A stretch of DNA of 21,746 nt from an uncultured Oscillibacter sp. GTDB taxonomy: Bacteria; Bacillota; Clostridia; Oscillospirales; Oscillospiraceae. This document shows, piece after piece, positions 1-8,078 of this stretch (its first letter is position 1; every line of letters begins with the position of its first letter). A program made the position numbers and the translations under genes. Below the pieces are notes generated by a model. The model did not search any database, was not told the origin of the DNA, and worked only from the letters and a program-made list of their open reading frames with translations. The stretch spans positions 1 through 21,746 of the forward strand of contig NZ_CAJULS010000024.1 of NCBI RefSeq assembly GCF_910587525.1, in the 5' to 3' direction.

Positions 1-247
1 TCTTCTCCGCACGGAGCCAGCCAGGCGCGAAGCGCGGGAAGAGAAGAAAGTCCTTACGTCTACCCATCAAATTTCCTGCGTGCCCTTCAATCGAAGCGAA
101 ACGCTCCCGCGAGTGCCAAAAGCGTCTTTTTCTCTTTTGGACCGTGCACGGCGAAGCCGTGCAGCCCCCGTCCCCGCCCGCGGCGGGAGAACCCCCGTCC
201 CGCCCCCGTGGGGCGGCATCCCCCGTCCCCCGCAGGGGAACCCCCAT
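1..247. repeat. Hairpin-rich non-coding stretch upstream of the patatin-like gene
   Basis: No convincing gene is seen. From 145 to 239 there are four consecutive short hairpins spaced about 26 nt apart: 145-163 (8-bp perfect stem, GAA loop), 173-187 (6 bp, CGC loop), 200-216 (7 bp, CGT loop) and 226-239 (5 bp). Each is followed by a short linker containing CCCCC, usually CCCCCGT. Further upstream are a 7-bp stem CCAAAAG/CTTTTGG (115-121 with 134-140) and smaller stems such as AGCG-AAA-CGCT at 95-105. The array ends directly before the ribosome site at 248-257. It could be an intergenic repeat family, a structured leader, or the end of an upstream transcript. Function is unknown. Confidence 0.55.
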
Positions 248-261
248 AAAGGAGACATTGT

Positions 262-1125
262 ATGAAAACCGCATTAGTTCTGGAGGGCGGTGCCCTCCGC
301 ACAATCTTCTCCGCCGGCGTCTGCGACGCATTCTTAGACATGGCCCTTCCTCTGCCCGACTATACCGTGGGCGTCTCCGCCGGCATCGCCTACGGCGTCA
401 GCTACCTCTCCCGCCAGAGCCGGCGGAATCTCCATCTCATCACCTCCTATGTGCAGGACCCCCGCTACATGGGATGGCGGAACTGGGCCAATCCCCGGAA
501 CCGCTCCTACTTCGGCTTGGAGTTCGCTTACACCACCATCCCCAACAAGCTGATCCCCTTTGATTACGGCGCCTTTGAATCCTATCCCGGCACAGTGGAG
601 GCAGTGGTCACCAACCTGGACACCGGTCTTGCCGAGTACCTGCCGGTACCCCGCCGGGACGAGCACAACCTGCTGCTTCAGGCCACCTGCGCCATCCCGC
701 TGATGTTCCCTATTTACCACCTGGACGGCAAACCCTGTCTGGACGGCGGCTGCGCCGACGCCATCCCATGGCGGCGGGCTTTTGAGACGGGCTGTGACCG
801 GGTGGTGGTAGTCCTGACCCGGGAGCGGGATTTTCACAAGGGCTCCGACAAGAGCCTGCGGGTGCTGGAGCGGACCTTCCGCCGGTATCCCCGATTTCTT
901 GAGACCATGCGCACCCGGGCGGAGCGGTATAACCAAAGCCGGGAGGACCTCTTTGCCCTTGAGCGGGCCGGCAAGGTGTGGGTCGTCGCCCCGGAGGACA
1001 CCTTGGGCTGTTCCCGGACGGAGAAGAATCTGGACACCCTGCGGGCGCTGTGGCAGCAGGGCTATTTTGCCGGCCGACGGGCCGCGGAAGACGTGCGCGC
1101 CTTCTGGACGGAGGAGGCGCGTTGA
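262..1125 (+). CDS. Patatin-like phospholipase family protein
   Basis: A 287-residue protein of the bacterial patatin-like serine hydrolase family (YjjU/RssA type), expected to cleave acyl esters of lipids with a Ser-Asp dyad. The oxyanion-loop motif LEGGALR lies at residues 7-13, the nucleophile elbow GVSAG at 37-41 (Ser39) and the DGG motif with catalytic Asp161 at 161-163. All key residues are present. There is no signal peptide or membrane segment, so it is probably cytoplasmic. Length is normal for the small single-domain members. The start is set by AAAGGAGA at 248-255. It appears monocistronic, with about 230 AT-rich bases before the next gene. The physiological substrate cannot be told from sequence. 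Confidence 0.9.
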   Translation: MKTALVLEGGALRTIFSAGVCDAFLDMALPLPDYTVGVSAGIAYGVSYLSRQSRRNLHLITSYVQDPRYMGWRNWANPRNRSYFGLEFAYTTIPNKLIPFDYGAFESYPGTVEAVVTNLDTGLAEYLPVPRRDEHNLLLQATCAIPLMFPIYHLDGKPCLDGGCADAIPWRRAFETGCDRVVVVLTRERDFHKGSDKSLRVLERTFRRYPRFLETMRTRAERYNQSREDLFALERAGKVWVVAPEDTLGCSRTEKNLDTLRALWQQGYFAGRRAAEDVRAFWTEEAR

Positions 1126-1258
1126 TCCGTTTGAAATGTTTTTTCACCGGGAAATACGCAAGCGTTTTCGTTTTCAGTAATATTTCACATAATTTTTGCA
1201 AATAATTGTTATACTATCTAAAAGTTTACGCAAATTTTGCATTTCCCATTTCCAACCC

Positions 1259-1287
1259 TTTCCTTTCCTGCTTCCAACATATATAAT
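1259..1287 (+). promoter_or_regulatory. Possible promoter of the Na/Pi cotransporter gene
   Basis: A consensus -10 box TATAAT lies at 1282-1287, with only a weak -35 (TTTCCT, 1259-1264) at 17-bp spacing. It sits in an AT-rich 1127-1290 stretch that contrasts with the flanking genes. An earlier TATACT (1210-1215) and a small palindrome GCAAATTTTGC (1230-1240) may add regulation. The -35 is poor, so confidence is low. Confidence 0.35.
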
Positions 1288-1361
1288 AGGGACGCCTCAT
1301 AAACTTGACAGCAGCCCGGACTTTCCCTGCACTCCGGAAAATGGATCAAAGGAGCGTCGGC

Positions 1362-3116
1362 ATGGATATTTTTTCACTCTTCACTCTCTGCGGAGGACTG
1401 GCCTTCTTTCTCTACGGCATGACCACCATGTCCAAAAGCCTGGAGAAGATGGCTGGCGGCAAGCTGGAACGGCTGCTCAAGCGCATGACCTCCACTCCCC
1501 TTAAAAGCCTGCTGCTGGGCGCCGGCATCACCATCGCCATCCAGTCCTCCTCTGCCATGACAGTGATGCTGGTGGGCCTGGTGAATTCCGGCGTCATGGA
1601 AATCGGCCAGACCATCGGCGTTATCATGGGCTCCAACATCGGCACCACGCTGACGGCGTGGATTCTCTCCCTGACGGGCATTGAGAGCGAAAACGTCCTC
1701 GTCAACATGCTCAAGCCGGAGAGCTTCTCCCCCCTGCTGGCCCTGGCGGGCGTACTGCTCATCATGGGCTCCAAAAAACAGCGGCGGCGGGATGTGGGCC
1801 GCATTCTGGTGGGCTTTTCCATTTTGATGTACGGCATGGAACTGATGAAGGACTCCGTCAGCCCCCTGGCGGACATGCCGGAGTTTTCCCAGGTCCTGAC
1901 GGCTTTCCAGAATCCCCTCACCGGCGTGCTGGTGGGCGCGGTGGTCACCGGCATCATCCAGTCCTCCGCTGCCTCGGTGGGCATTCTGCAGGCCCTGGCG
2001 CTCACCGGCTCCATCACCTATGGCATGGCCGTTCCCATTATCATGGGCCAGAACATCGGCACCTGCGCCACCACCCTCATCAGCTCCATCGGCGTCAACC
2101 GCAACGCCAAGCGGGTCTCCGTGATCCACATCGCCTTTAATGTCATCGGCACGGCAGTGGGGCTGGCGCTCTTCTTTGGCGGAAACCTCATTTTCCACTT
2201 TGCCTTTTTGGATGAGGCCACAGGGGCCGTTGGTATTGCCTTCTGCCACACGGTGTTCAACGTCTTCACCACGGCGCTGCTGCTGCCCTTCTCCCGCCAG
2301 CTGGAACGGCTGGCGCGGAGAATGATCAGCGACGAGTCCAAGGCGGAACAGTTTGCCTTCCTGGACCCCCTGCTGCTGCGGACCCCCAGCGTGGCCATCA
2401 GCGAGTGCGTTTCCATGACCAACCGCATGGGCGCCCTGGCCAGAGAAAACCTGCTGCTGTCCATCCGGCAGCTGTCGGACTTCTCTGATACCCGGGAGAA
2501 TCAGATTCTTAAAAATGAGGACAAGCTGGACATCTACGAGGACCGCCTGGGAAGCTATCTGGTGCAGGTTTCCCAGCACGGTGTCTCCATGGACGACATC
2601 CGCACCGTCTCCCGCCTGCTCCACGCCATCGGCGACTTCGAGCGTATCGGCGACCACGCCCTGAATCTCCAGGACTCCGCCCGGGAGCTCCACGAACGGG
2701 GCCTCACCTTCTCCGGCTCCGCCGAGGCGGAGCTGCGGGTCCTGATTTCCGCCCTGGAGGACATCCTGGAGGCGGCTCTGGACTGCTTCACTGCCGCCGA
2801 CGCCGCGGCCGCCCAGTCCATCGAACCCCTGGAAGAGACCATTGACCGGCTGATTGAGGAGATCCGCAGCCGCCATATCTCCCGCCTCCAGACAGGCACC
2901 TGCACGATCCAGCTGGGCTTTGTGCTCAATGACCTGCTGGGCAACTTTGAGCGGGTCAGCGATCACTGCTCCAATATTGCCGTCAGCGTCATTGAGGAAA
3001 AGCGCGGCGATGTCAGCCGCCACGCCTACCTCCATCAGCTGATTACGGAGGAGAACTTCTCCTCCACTCTGCAGGTGGACCTGGGCAAATACCGCCTGCC
3101 GGAGGAGCCGGCCTGA
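1362..3116 (+). CDS. Na+/phosphate cotransporter family protein with C-terminal PhoU-like domain
   Basis: A 584-residue membrane protein of the NptA/PNaS family that imports inorganic phosphate with sodium. Two inverted Na_Pi_cotrans repeats are visible. The first carries QSSSA (61-65) and GSNIGTT (90-96); the second carries QSSAA (200-204) and GQNIGT (229-234). These are the family's paired substrate and sodium motifs. After about residue 345 the protein becomes a helical, charged PhoU-like cytoplasmic domain, as in many bacterial members. The start at 1362 is chosen because AAAGGAG (1348-1354) lies 7 nt upstream; an in-frame TTG at 1305 and ATG at 1341 lack such a site. It is monocistronic with a strong terminator. 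Confidence 0.93.
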   Translation: MDIFSLFTLCGGLAFFLYGMTTMSKSLEKMAGGKLERLLKRMTSTPLKSLLLGAGITIAIQSSSAMTVMLVGLVNSGVMEIGQTIGVIMGSNIGTTLTAWILSLTGIESENVLVNMLKPESFSPLLALAGVLLIMGSKKQRRRDVGRILVGFSILMYGMELMKDSVSPLADMPEFSQVLTAFQNPLTGVLVGAVVTGIIQSSAASVGILQALALTGSITYGMAVPIIMGQNIGTCATTLISSIGVNRNAKRVSVIHIAFNVIGTAVGLALFFGGNLIFHFAFLDEATGAVGIAFCHTVFNVFTTALLLPFSRQLERLARRMISDESKAEQFAFLDPLLLRTPSVAISECVSMTNRMGALARENLLLSIRQLSDFSDTRENQILKNEDKLDIYEDRLGSYLVQVSQHGVSMDDIRTVSRLLHAIGDFERIGDHALNLQDSARELHERGLTFSGSAEAELRVLISALEDILEAALDCFTAADAAAAQSIEPLEETIDRLIEEIRSRHISRLQTGTCTIQLGFVLNDLLGNFERVSDHCSNIAVSVIEEKRGDVSRHAYLHQLITEENFSSTLQVDLGKYRLPEEPA

Positions 3117-3150
3117 CGGACAGGCCTCCCGCAATTGGCAAATCCGCAAT

Positions 3151-3188
3151 CGCTCCCGGAGACAGTGCTGTCTCCGGGAGCGTTTTTT
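3151..3188 (+). terminator. Strong intrinsic terminator after the Na/Pi cotransporter gene
   Basis: A perfect 15-bp stem (3151-3165 with 3168-3182) is followed by six T residues (3183-3188). It lies 34 nt after the stop codon. Confidence 0.93.
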
Positions 3189-3297
3189 GCCATCAGGCCT
3201 GCGCCTGCATGTCTCCCGCCGGAGACTGCCGTACCGCGCATAAATTCGCTCAGGGGCGGCATCCTAATCCATATCACCGAAACAGGAGGAACCCCTG

Positions 3298-3912
3298 ATG
3301 TCTGTGGACTTTAAAAACAGCGAGACGCTGAAAAACCTGATGCGGGCCTTTGCCGGAGAGAGCCAGGCCCGAAACCGCTACACTTTCGCCGCTGGACTGT
3401 GCCAGCAGCAGAAATTACAGGTGCTGGCGGACGTATTCACCTTCACTGCCAACCAGGAGAAGGAACACGCCGAGATCTTCTACAACCACATGAAGGAGCT
3501 GGCGGGAGAAACCGTCCACATTGACGGCGGCTACCCGGTGGACATCACCAATGACATCCTCCAGCTGCTGCGCCGGGCCCAGCACAATGAATTTGAAGAG
3601 CACGACCCGGTTTACAAGGACTTCGCCGACACCGCCCAGAAGGAGGGCTTTCCCAAGGTGGCGGCCTCCTTCCGCCAGATTGCCGAGATTGAAAAGACCC
3701 ACGGAAACCGCTTCGCATATCTTGCGGACCTGCTGGATCAGGGACGGCTGTTCTCCAGCCAGGGTAAGACTGCCTGGATGTGCCTGAACTGCGGCTATAT
3801 CTACGAGGGCACGGAGGCCCCCAAGCTGTGCCCGGTATGCGAACACGATCAGGGCTATTATATCCGTTTGGACATGGCCCCCTACGGCGGCGCTCAGGTC
3901 CTGGGAAAGTGA
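3298..3912 (+). CDS. Rubrerythrin
   Basis: A 204-residue non-haem iron peroxidase that reduces hydrogen peroxide in anaerobes, using electrons delivered through rubredoxin. The N-terminal ferritin-like four-helix domain (about 1-150) shows diiron ligands near Glu21, in QEKEH (53-57) and in the EIEKTH segment (130-135). The C-terminal rubredoxin-like domain binds one iron through Cys162, Cys165 (CLNCG) and Cys178, Cys181 (CPVC). The start is supported by AGGAGGA at 3284-3290. No sharp promoter is visible in the 108 nt after the preceding terminator. A separate rubredoxin, its likely electron donor family, lies at 15863-16021. A 50-residue gene follows 7 nt downstream. Confidence 0.96.
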   Translation: MSVDFKNSETLKNLMRAFAGESQARNRYTFAAGLCQQQKLQVLADVFTFTANQEKEHAEIFYNHMKELAGETVHIDGGYPVDITNDILQLLRRAQHNEFEEHDPVYKDFADTAQKEGFPKVAASFRQIAEIEKTHGNRFAYLADLLDQGRLFSSQGKTAWMCLNCGYIYEGTEAPKLCPVCEHDQGYYIRLDMAPYGGAQVLGK

Positions 3913-3919
3913 GGCCGGC

Positions 3920-4072
3920 ATGACCAACATCAGTCCCAAGGTCCGCTCCCAGTTCGACTCCCTGTCCCCTGCCCTGCAAAACGCCATCCTGGCCAAAAAC
4001 GTGAGCATTAACACTCTGTATGACCTGATCGGCGTGCTGGATGAGATCATCCGGGAGGCGGAGGAATCATAA
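3920..4072 (+). CDS. Small conserved-looking protein of unknown function, 50 residues
   Basis: A short open frame begins 7 nt after the rubrerythrin stop and encodes a 50-residue, mostly helical, soluble protein. It starts MTNISPKVRSQF, includes SLSPALQNAILAKNV and ends in an acidic tail (DEIIREAEES). The codons use C or G in third position, matching the neighbours, and the reading is clean from ATG to TAA. The ribosome site is weak (GAGG at 3911-3914), which suggests coupling to rubrerythrin translation. There are no cysteines, no membrane segment and no domain I recognise. The spacing suggests cotranscription with rubrerythrin. The role is unknown, and a chance frame cannot be fully excluded. 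Confidence 0.7.
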   Translation: MTNISPKVRSQFDSLSPALQNAILAKNVSINTLYDLIGVLDEIIREAEES

Positions 4073-4100
4073 CCCCCTGTCTGGAAGCTGCATTGCAAAC

Positions 4101-4126
4101 GGCCCTGACTTGCAGAAGTCAGGGCC
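4101..4126. terminator. Hairpin without a clear U-tract, possible end of the rubrerythrin transcript
   Basis: A perfect 11-bp stem (4101-4111 with 4116-4126) with a 4-nt loop lies 28 nt after the 50-residue gene and between convergent transcription units. No run of T follows on either strand, so it may be a processing or weak bidirectional stop. The remaining bases to 4203 show nothing else. Confidence 0.4.
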
Positions 4127-4203
4127 GGGCTCCGCAGACCATATATCGCGGTGTGCCATTAGTAATTTCTTATTGTGACCATTTTAGGCTGGCGCTTTTG
4201 AGG

Positions 4204-5085
4204 TTATTCGTTTCTGCCATAACTCCTAATAAGCGCCGAAATGGACTCTTCTATTCCCACATCGGGTACAAAACCCATCTGCTCTGCAGCCCTTTCTCCG
4301 GAAACCTCCCAAATATGGCCGTCGGCTGGATCCGGCTCTCCGGTAAAGATAATCTCCGAATGTGAGGATGTAATCTCCCTGCACATCCTGGCAAGCGACA
4401 GATTGGATATACTGTCACCTGAAAGATTGAAACATCCCTCAACGTTGCGGTTCAGGGAGAGGCAGACCGCTCTTGCAACATCCAGCACAGAAATATAATT
4501 CTGTATCCGTCCGCCTGTCCCATACAATCTAATGGGAACATTTTTCAGGCAGCATGACACCACTATGGGCAAGAGGGTTTTCTGACTCATTCCTGGCCCA
4601 ACAGGAGATGGAATCCTTAAAATAACTGATTTTATCCCAGATGCTTTTACAATGTATTCGCCTGCCAATTTAGACGCATGATACATAGTCGTGGGCGCCA
4701 GTGGATGATTCTCCGTAATAGGCCGCATAATGGGAACGCCAATTACCGGCATACTGGAACAATATAAGAATTTTGAGACACCGCAGCGCTTCGCTAATGT
4801 AACAATATTCTGTGTCCCAACGGCATTGACCGCCATAAGGCGGCTGTCCGCACCGTCATAGCTAATATGCGCCGCGCAGTGGACCACTACGTCTAGGGGA
4901 CCCATCCGCGCCGCCGTTGCCTCTACTATACCTTGGGAGGAAATATCTGCTGAATAGTATTTCTCCAAGTCCAGCTTGTTTACGGCGCTATGGCTTAAAC
5001 CGCATACGCGGTGACCCTCTTCCATCAGCATCCGGCAAATATGGCTTCCGATAAAACCATTACAGCCTGTTACCAATACGTTCAT
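4204..5085 (-). CDS. NAD-dependent epimerase/dehydratase (extended SDR)
   Basis: A 293-residue Rossmann-fold enzyme of the extended short-chain dehydrogenase family, typically acting on nucleotide sugars. The NAD-binding motif TGCNGFIG is at residues 6-13. The catalytic pair is Tyr135 and Lys139 (YHASK), with serines at 110-111. After the SDR core a family-typical region (ILRIPSPVGPG) follows, with substrate-binding residues in the C-terminal third. It is the last gene of a three-gene minus-strand cassette; its ATG overlaps the stop of the metallophosphoesterase gene by 4 bp. Base composition and codons are more AT-rich than the surrounding genes, which suggests acquisition. Which sugar or other substrate it uses is not visible. 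Confidence 0.85.
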   Translation of the reverse strand: MNVLVTGCNGFIGSHICRMLMEEGHRVCGLSHSAVNKLDLEKYYSADISSQGIVEATAARMGPLDVVVHCAAHISYDGADSRLMAVNAVGTQNIVTLAKRCGVSKFLYCSSMPVIGVPIMRPITENHPLAPTTMYHASKLAGEYIVKASGIKSVILRIPSPVGPGMSQKTLLPIVVSCCLKNVPIRLYGTGGRIQNYISVLDVARAVCLSLNRNVEGCFNLSGDSISNLSLARMCREITSSHSEIIFTGEPDPADGHIWEVSGERAAEQMGFVPDVGIEESISALIRSYGRNE

Positions 5086-5801
5086 GTAATCTCCTCTTTC
5101 AATGGAGTCCTTGTCAATACAGAGGCAAGAAACGGCTTGTCCGGATCATTTGCCTCTATTTCACCCAGCAGAGAGGATATCCCATATTCTACCACTTGAA
5201 ACGAAATTGTACGCGTACATGTGTCAAGCGTCGCATAACTGCATCCGCGGCCGTCGCGCTGCTGTCCCAGAGACCCCGGGTTGAGGAGTGTTGTATTTCC
5301 CAGAGTACGTACCATTTTATGATGCGTGTGACCTAAAACAACAAAATCATATGGCGCATATAATTCCGCAGCCTCGATAGGGGTATCCGGGTAAACCCTC
5401 CCGTTGAGAGGATCCAATGGTGATCCGTGAAACGCGGCAATGTTTAAGCCATCCATATCAAGCTGCACCTGCGGTTTTAGTGACCGCAGAAATGCCACGT
5501 TTTCTTCTGATATTGCACCCGTACGCAGGCAGCGGACATAGGAAGACCCATATTTTTGACTCAGGCTTTCCACATTCCGCAGTCCATCCATAAGTTCCAA
5601 AAAGCAGCGGTCATGATTGCCCAGCAAGCATAACCAACCGCTTTCCCTCAACGCTGTCAATATCCTGTCCTGTTGATAATAGTAACCAAACACATCGCCG
5701 CAAAACACCACCAGATCCGGTTTTTCCTGCTGTAAACGCTTTTGAAATTCCTGAAAGGCGCCTATGTTGCCGTGAATGTCAGAAAAAAATATCAGCTTCA
5801 T
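5082..5801 (-). CDS. Metallophosphoesterase (YfcE/MJ0936-like calcineurin fold)
   Basis: A 239-residue binuclear-metal phosphoesterase. The full motif series is present: DIHGN (8-12), GDV (35-37), GNHD (61-64), HGS (125-127), GHTHH (157-161) and NPGSLGQQRDG (174-184), as in YfcE-type phosphodiesterases. No signal peptide is seen, so it should act in the cytoplasm on a small phosphoester or phosphodiester. It is the middle gene of the cassette and overlaps both neighbours by 4 bp (ATGA), which indicates translational coupling and a shared pathway. Base composition is AT-rich like its partners. Housekeeping YfcE is usually not tied to an ATP-grasp enzyme and an epimerase, so the substrate here may be a pathway intermediate. 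That is inference. Confidence 0.88.
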   Translation of the reverse strand: MKLIFFSDIHGNIGAFQEFQKRLQQEKPDLVVFCGDVFGYYYQQDRILTALRESGWLCLLGNHDRCFLELMDGLRNVESLSQKYGSSYVRCLRTGAISEENVAFLRSLKPQVQLDMDGLNIAAFHGSPLDPLNGRVYPDTPIEAAELYAPYDFVVLGHTHHKMVRTLGNTTLLNPGSLGQQRDGRGCSYATLDTCTRTISFQVVEYGISSLLGEIEANDPDKPFLASVLTRTPLKEEIT

Positions 5802-6814
5802 AATCTGCTCCCGGTTGTATCAATAAATACCCCTCCGCGCTCCGAAGCACCCGTTATCACATAAAGCTCATTGATATACCGAAATGCTTTCCCGTGCTGT
5901 ATGGAAAAACTTCCCTCTATGCTTTGGTGCAGTACCGATTCCATCAGCATCGCTTTTACATCGCAGAATCCGAATTGCGCACGTATGGGGGTAGTGCCGG
6001 AAAAACGGACATTTAATTCAAATGGCACAGGAACTCCGTTCTTGTTCAGACGCAGTTGAACGTTCAATGGCCCGTCTGGCTGAAAGGCGGCACAGATTTG
6101 CTCCGAAAGCTTTTGGATCGCAGAATCTTCTATCACCTCAGCTTTCCAGGATGTACCGTCTTTTAACGTTCTGCGCATGATAATGGGAGCCGGGATAAAT
6201 CCGTCCAGGCTCTGATAGCAGCCAACCGTATATTCATCCTCCGCATCCCCAATGTATTCCTGAACTACGTAGTCAGGGGCTTCCATAGCCCGTTTTAAAT
6301 CCGCTTCGTTTTCGACCATGAATACGCCTTTAGAACCTTTTCCCCTGCGCGGCTTGGCAATCAGCGGATATTTGTACTGCTCCAACAGTTTTTCGGCCTC
6401 GCCCGACAAGCGGCAGGCAGGGGAGGGAAAACCATGGCTTTCCAACCAACGGCAAGTGAGAAACTTATCCCGGCCGATCTCCAATTTATTTGGAGAGGAT
6501 GCCCGAAATATAGCTCCCGTTTCATGCAAAAGCTGCTCCCGCACAGGAGAGAGCGCGTCAATGATCTCTTCAACTCCCGAAAATACAATTTTAATTCTTT
6601 CGGAGACGCAGAGGTCAACGAGCCATGGAATGAACTCTTTAGAAATCGCATAGGGGGACGTATAGGCTTTATCACACAGATACAGACCCTCTGTATCGGA
6701 GAAGACACATGCTCCCACAATATAACAGTCCAGTCCTGAATTCCTGATTGCTTTCAAAATACCCTGACTGACATTGCCACTCATACCAAGTATCAAAACA
6801 CGAATTTTATTCAT
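5798..6814 (-). CDS. ATP-grasp ligase, CarB/PylC-like, substrate unknown
   Basis: A 338-residue ATP-grasp enzyme. An N-terminal Rossmann-like pre-ATP-grasp region (MNKIRVLILGMSGNVSQGIL) is followed by the ATP-grasp core. This has DKFLT near Lys117, the nucleotide-binding lysine and glycine-rich loop in IAKPRRGKGSKG (152-163), QEYI (185-188) and the magnesium ligands in FELNVRFSGTT (265-275). The family activates a carboxylate as acyl phosphate and joins it to an amine. The organisation resembles carbamoyl-phosphate-synthase-like ligases seen in surface polysaccharide and small-molecule loci. It is the first gene of the cassette, with the weak ribosome site GGAAGGGG about 9 nt upstream. Substrates cannot be inferred. 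Confidence 0.85.
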   Translation of the reverse strand: MNKIRVLILGMSGNVSQGILKAIRNSGLDCYIVGACVFSDTEGLYLCDKAYTSPYAISKEFIPWLVDLCVSERIKIVFSGVEEIIDALSPVREQLLHETGAIFRASSPNKLEIGRDKFLTCRWLESHGFPSPACRLSGEAEKLLEQYKYPLIAKPRRGKGSKGVFMVENEADLKRAMEAPDYVVQEYIGDAEDEYTVGCYQSLDGFIPAPIIMRRTLKDGTSWKAEVIEDSAIQKLSEQICAAFQPDGPLNVQLRLNKNGVPVPFELNVRFSGTTPIRAQFGFCDVKAMLMESVLHQSIEGSFSIQHGKAFRYINELYVITGASERGGVFIDTTGSRL

Positions 6815-7028
6815 TTAGAGGCCCCTTCCCGCTTGCTTTACAGATACGCAACCTGTAATAATGCGTACGTTTTGGCGGGCCTGTTTCAGCCATGGAAAAA
6901 GTTGTTGGAAGCATTGAAAAGAGACGATTTGTGTGGTATTCTGAATTCCTATAGAAGCAGCACGTTTCTTACAAAAACGTACACATTTTTGCAAAATTCC
7001 TTGTTCATGAAAACACCCCGGCAAAAGC
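6815..7028 (-). other. AT-rich leader upstream of the ATP-grasp cassette
   Basis: This 214-bp stretch precedes the cassette. A weak minus-strand promoter may exist (TTGCAA, 17-nt spacer, TAAGAA at about 6970-6993), but it is not convincing. A 71-codon minus-strand frame ends with TAA directly against the ATP-grasp ATG. It lacks a ribosome site and any recognisable motif, so I do not call it a gene. It may be the remnant of a lost upstream gene. Confidence 0.4.
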
Positions 7029-7072
7029 AAAAAACTCCCGCGGAGGGTTGCCCTTGAGGGCCTCTCCGCGGG
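7029..7072 (-). terminator. Intrinsic terminator of the DegV gene
   Basis: The 9-bp GC stem (7037-7045 with 7064-7072) has an inner GCCC-TTGA-GGGC stem. Read on the minus strand it is followed by six T residues (7029-7034). It lies 58 nt after the degV-like stop and separates it from the ATP-grasp cassette. Confidence 0.9.
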
Positions 7073-7130
7073 ATTCTATATCTGTCACATTTTGTTGTCC
7101 TATGAGTCCCTTGCAACCTGGTGGAGCCAT

Positions 7131-7976
7131 TCAGTAGCCGATGATGAGCCCCTTCTCCATGGCGTAAAAGCTGGTGAGGCCGCGGCAGGAGATGATATCC
7201 ACACTCTTCACCGGCAGGGCGTCGTGAATGGCCTGCTTCAGTTTCAGTGCGCCGGGGAGGTTTTCGCAGTGGGAGATCACCACCCGGGCTCCGGTGCAGT
7301 CCTTGCTGGCGCCCATGAGGGCGGCGATGGCCTTGCAGGTCTTGGCCTCTCCCCGGGCCTTATCGGCCACGTGGATGGTGCCCTGCGGGGTGGCGTCGGC
7401 GATGACATGGATACCCAGAGAGTGAAGCAGATTGCCCACCAGCGGCCGCATACGGCCATTTTTAATGAGGTTGTCGAAATTCTCCAGGGTAAAACAGGTC
7501 CGCAGGGCCGCCTGGTACAGGCGCAGCTGATCGCAGATGTCCTCAAAGGCGTCTGCCGCCGCATCCTTCATCAGGGCAATGGCCCGGTGGATCAGCAGCG
7601 CCATGGCCCCGGCGGTGGCCTTGGAGTCGATGACGCAGATCTTCTTCTCCGGATGCTCCTCCAGCACCATGTCCCGGGCCATCACGGCGGCATTGTAGGT
7701 GCCGGAGAGGTTGGCGGAGATGGTAAAGCATACTGTGCAGTCCCCAGCCTCAAAGGCCTTGGCAAAGGCCGCCGGAGAGGGGCACGCCGTGGATGCCGCC
7801 GTCTTCTCCGCCGCCATGGCCTCCAGCATCTCAGGGATCACCAGCCCGTCGTTATCAATGAACTCCCGCTCCCCCACCTGGATGCGCAGAGGGACGATCT
7901 CAACCCGGACAGGGCTGTCCTGGAAAGACGCCATTCGCAGATCACAGCTGCTGTCGCTCACAACGTTCCAAATCAT
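7131..7976 (-). CDS. DegV family fatty-acid-binding protein
   Basis: A 281-residue DegV-family protein. Members bind a fatty acid between two alpha/beta domains and, in the FakB subgroup, present it to the FakA kinase for phosphorylation. The N-terminal signature VVSDSSCDL and the DSKATAGA region are visible, as is the second-domain segment KNGRMR. The protein is cytoplasmic and of typical family length. The start at 7976 is chosen because AAGGAG lies 6-7 nt upstream; an in-frame ATG 12 codons earlier lacks such a site. A near-consensus promoter (8021-8049) drives it divergently from the MarR gene, and an intrinsic terminator follows. No FakA gene lies in this window. Confidence 0.92.
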   Translation of the reverse strand: MIWNVVSDSSCDLRMASFQDSPVRVEIVPLRIQVGEREFIDNDGLVIPEMLEAMAAEKTAASTACPSPAAFAKAFEAGDCTVCFTISANLSGTYNAAVMARDMVLEEHPEKKICVIDSKATAGAMALLIHRAIALMKDAAADAFEDICDQLRLYQAALRTCFTLENFDNLIKNGRMRPLVGNLLHSLGIHVIADATPQGTIHVADKARGEAKTCKAIAALMGASKDCTGARVVISHCENLPGALKLKQAIHDALPVKSVDIISCRGLTSFYAMEKGLIIGY

Positions 7977-8020
7977 AATAAACTCCTTATAATATGGTTT
8001 TGTATACCACATTTTCTATT

Positions 8021-8049
8021 ATCATACCGCACAAGCACCTGTTTGTCAA
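8021..8049 (-). promoter_or_regulatory. Sigma-A-type promoter of the DegV gene
   Basis: On the minus strand TTGACA (8044-8049) and TATGAT (8021-8026) are separated by exactly 17 bp. A small inverted repeat, TGGT/ACCA (7995-8009), lies just downstream and could be an operator, but this is speculative. Confidence 0.88.
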
Positions 8050-8078
8050 TGGTAAAATGGCAGCAGGAGAAGAAATCC

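Noticed and set aside
145..239. CRISPR-like array
   Set aside because: Units are about 26 nt apart but the repeats are not identical in sequence and there are no distinct spacers or cas genes.
80..265. Small proteins encoded in the first 260 bases
   Set aside because: Frames on both strands are low-complexity proline, arginine and glycine strings created by the hairpin array.
1374..3149. 591-codon open frame antisense to the Na/Pi cotransporter gene
   Set aside because: High GC with GC-rich third positions removes stop codons on the other strand. The translation has no recognisable motifs and the sense gene is unmistakable.
6815..7030. 71-codon minus-strand frame abutting the ATP-grasp gene
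   Set aside because: No ribosome site and no recognisable motif; it begins inside the DegV terminator.
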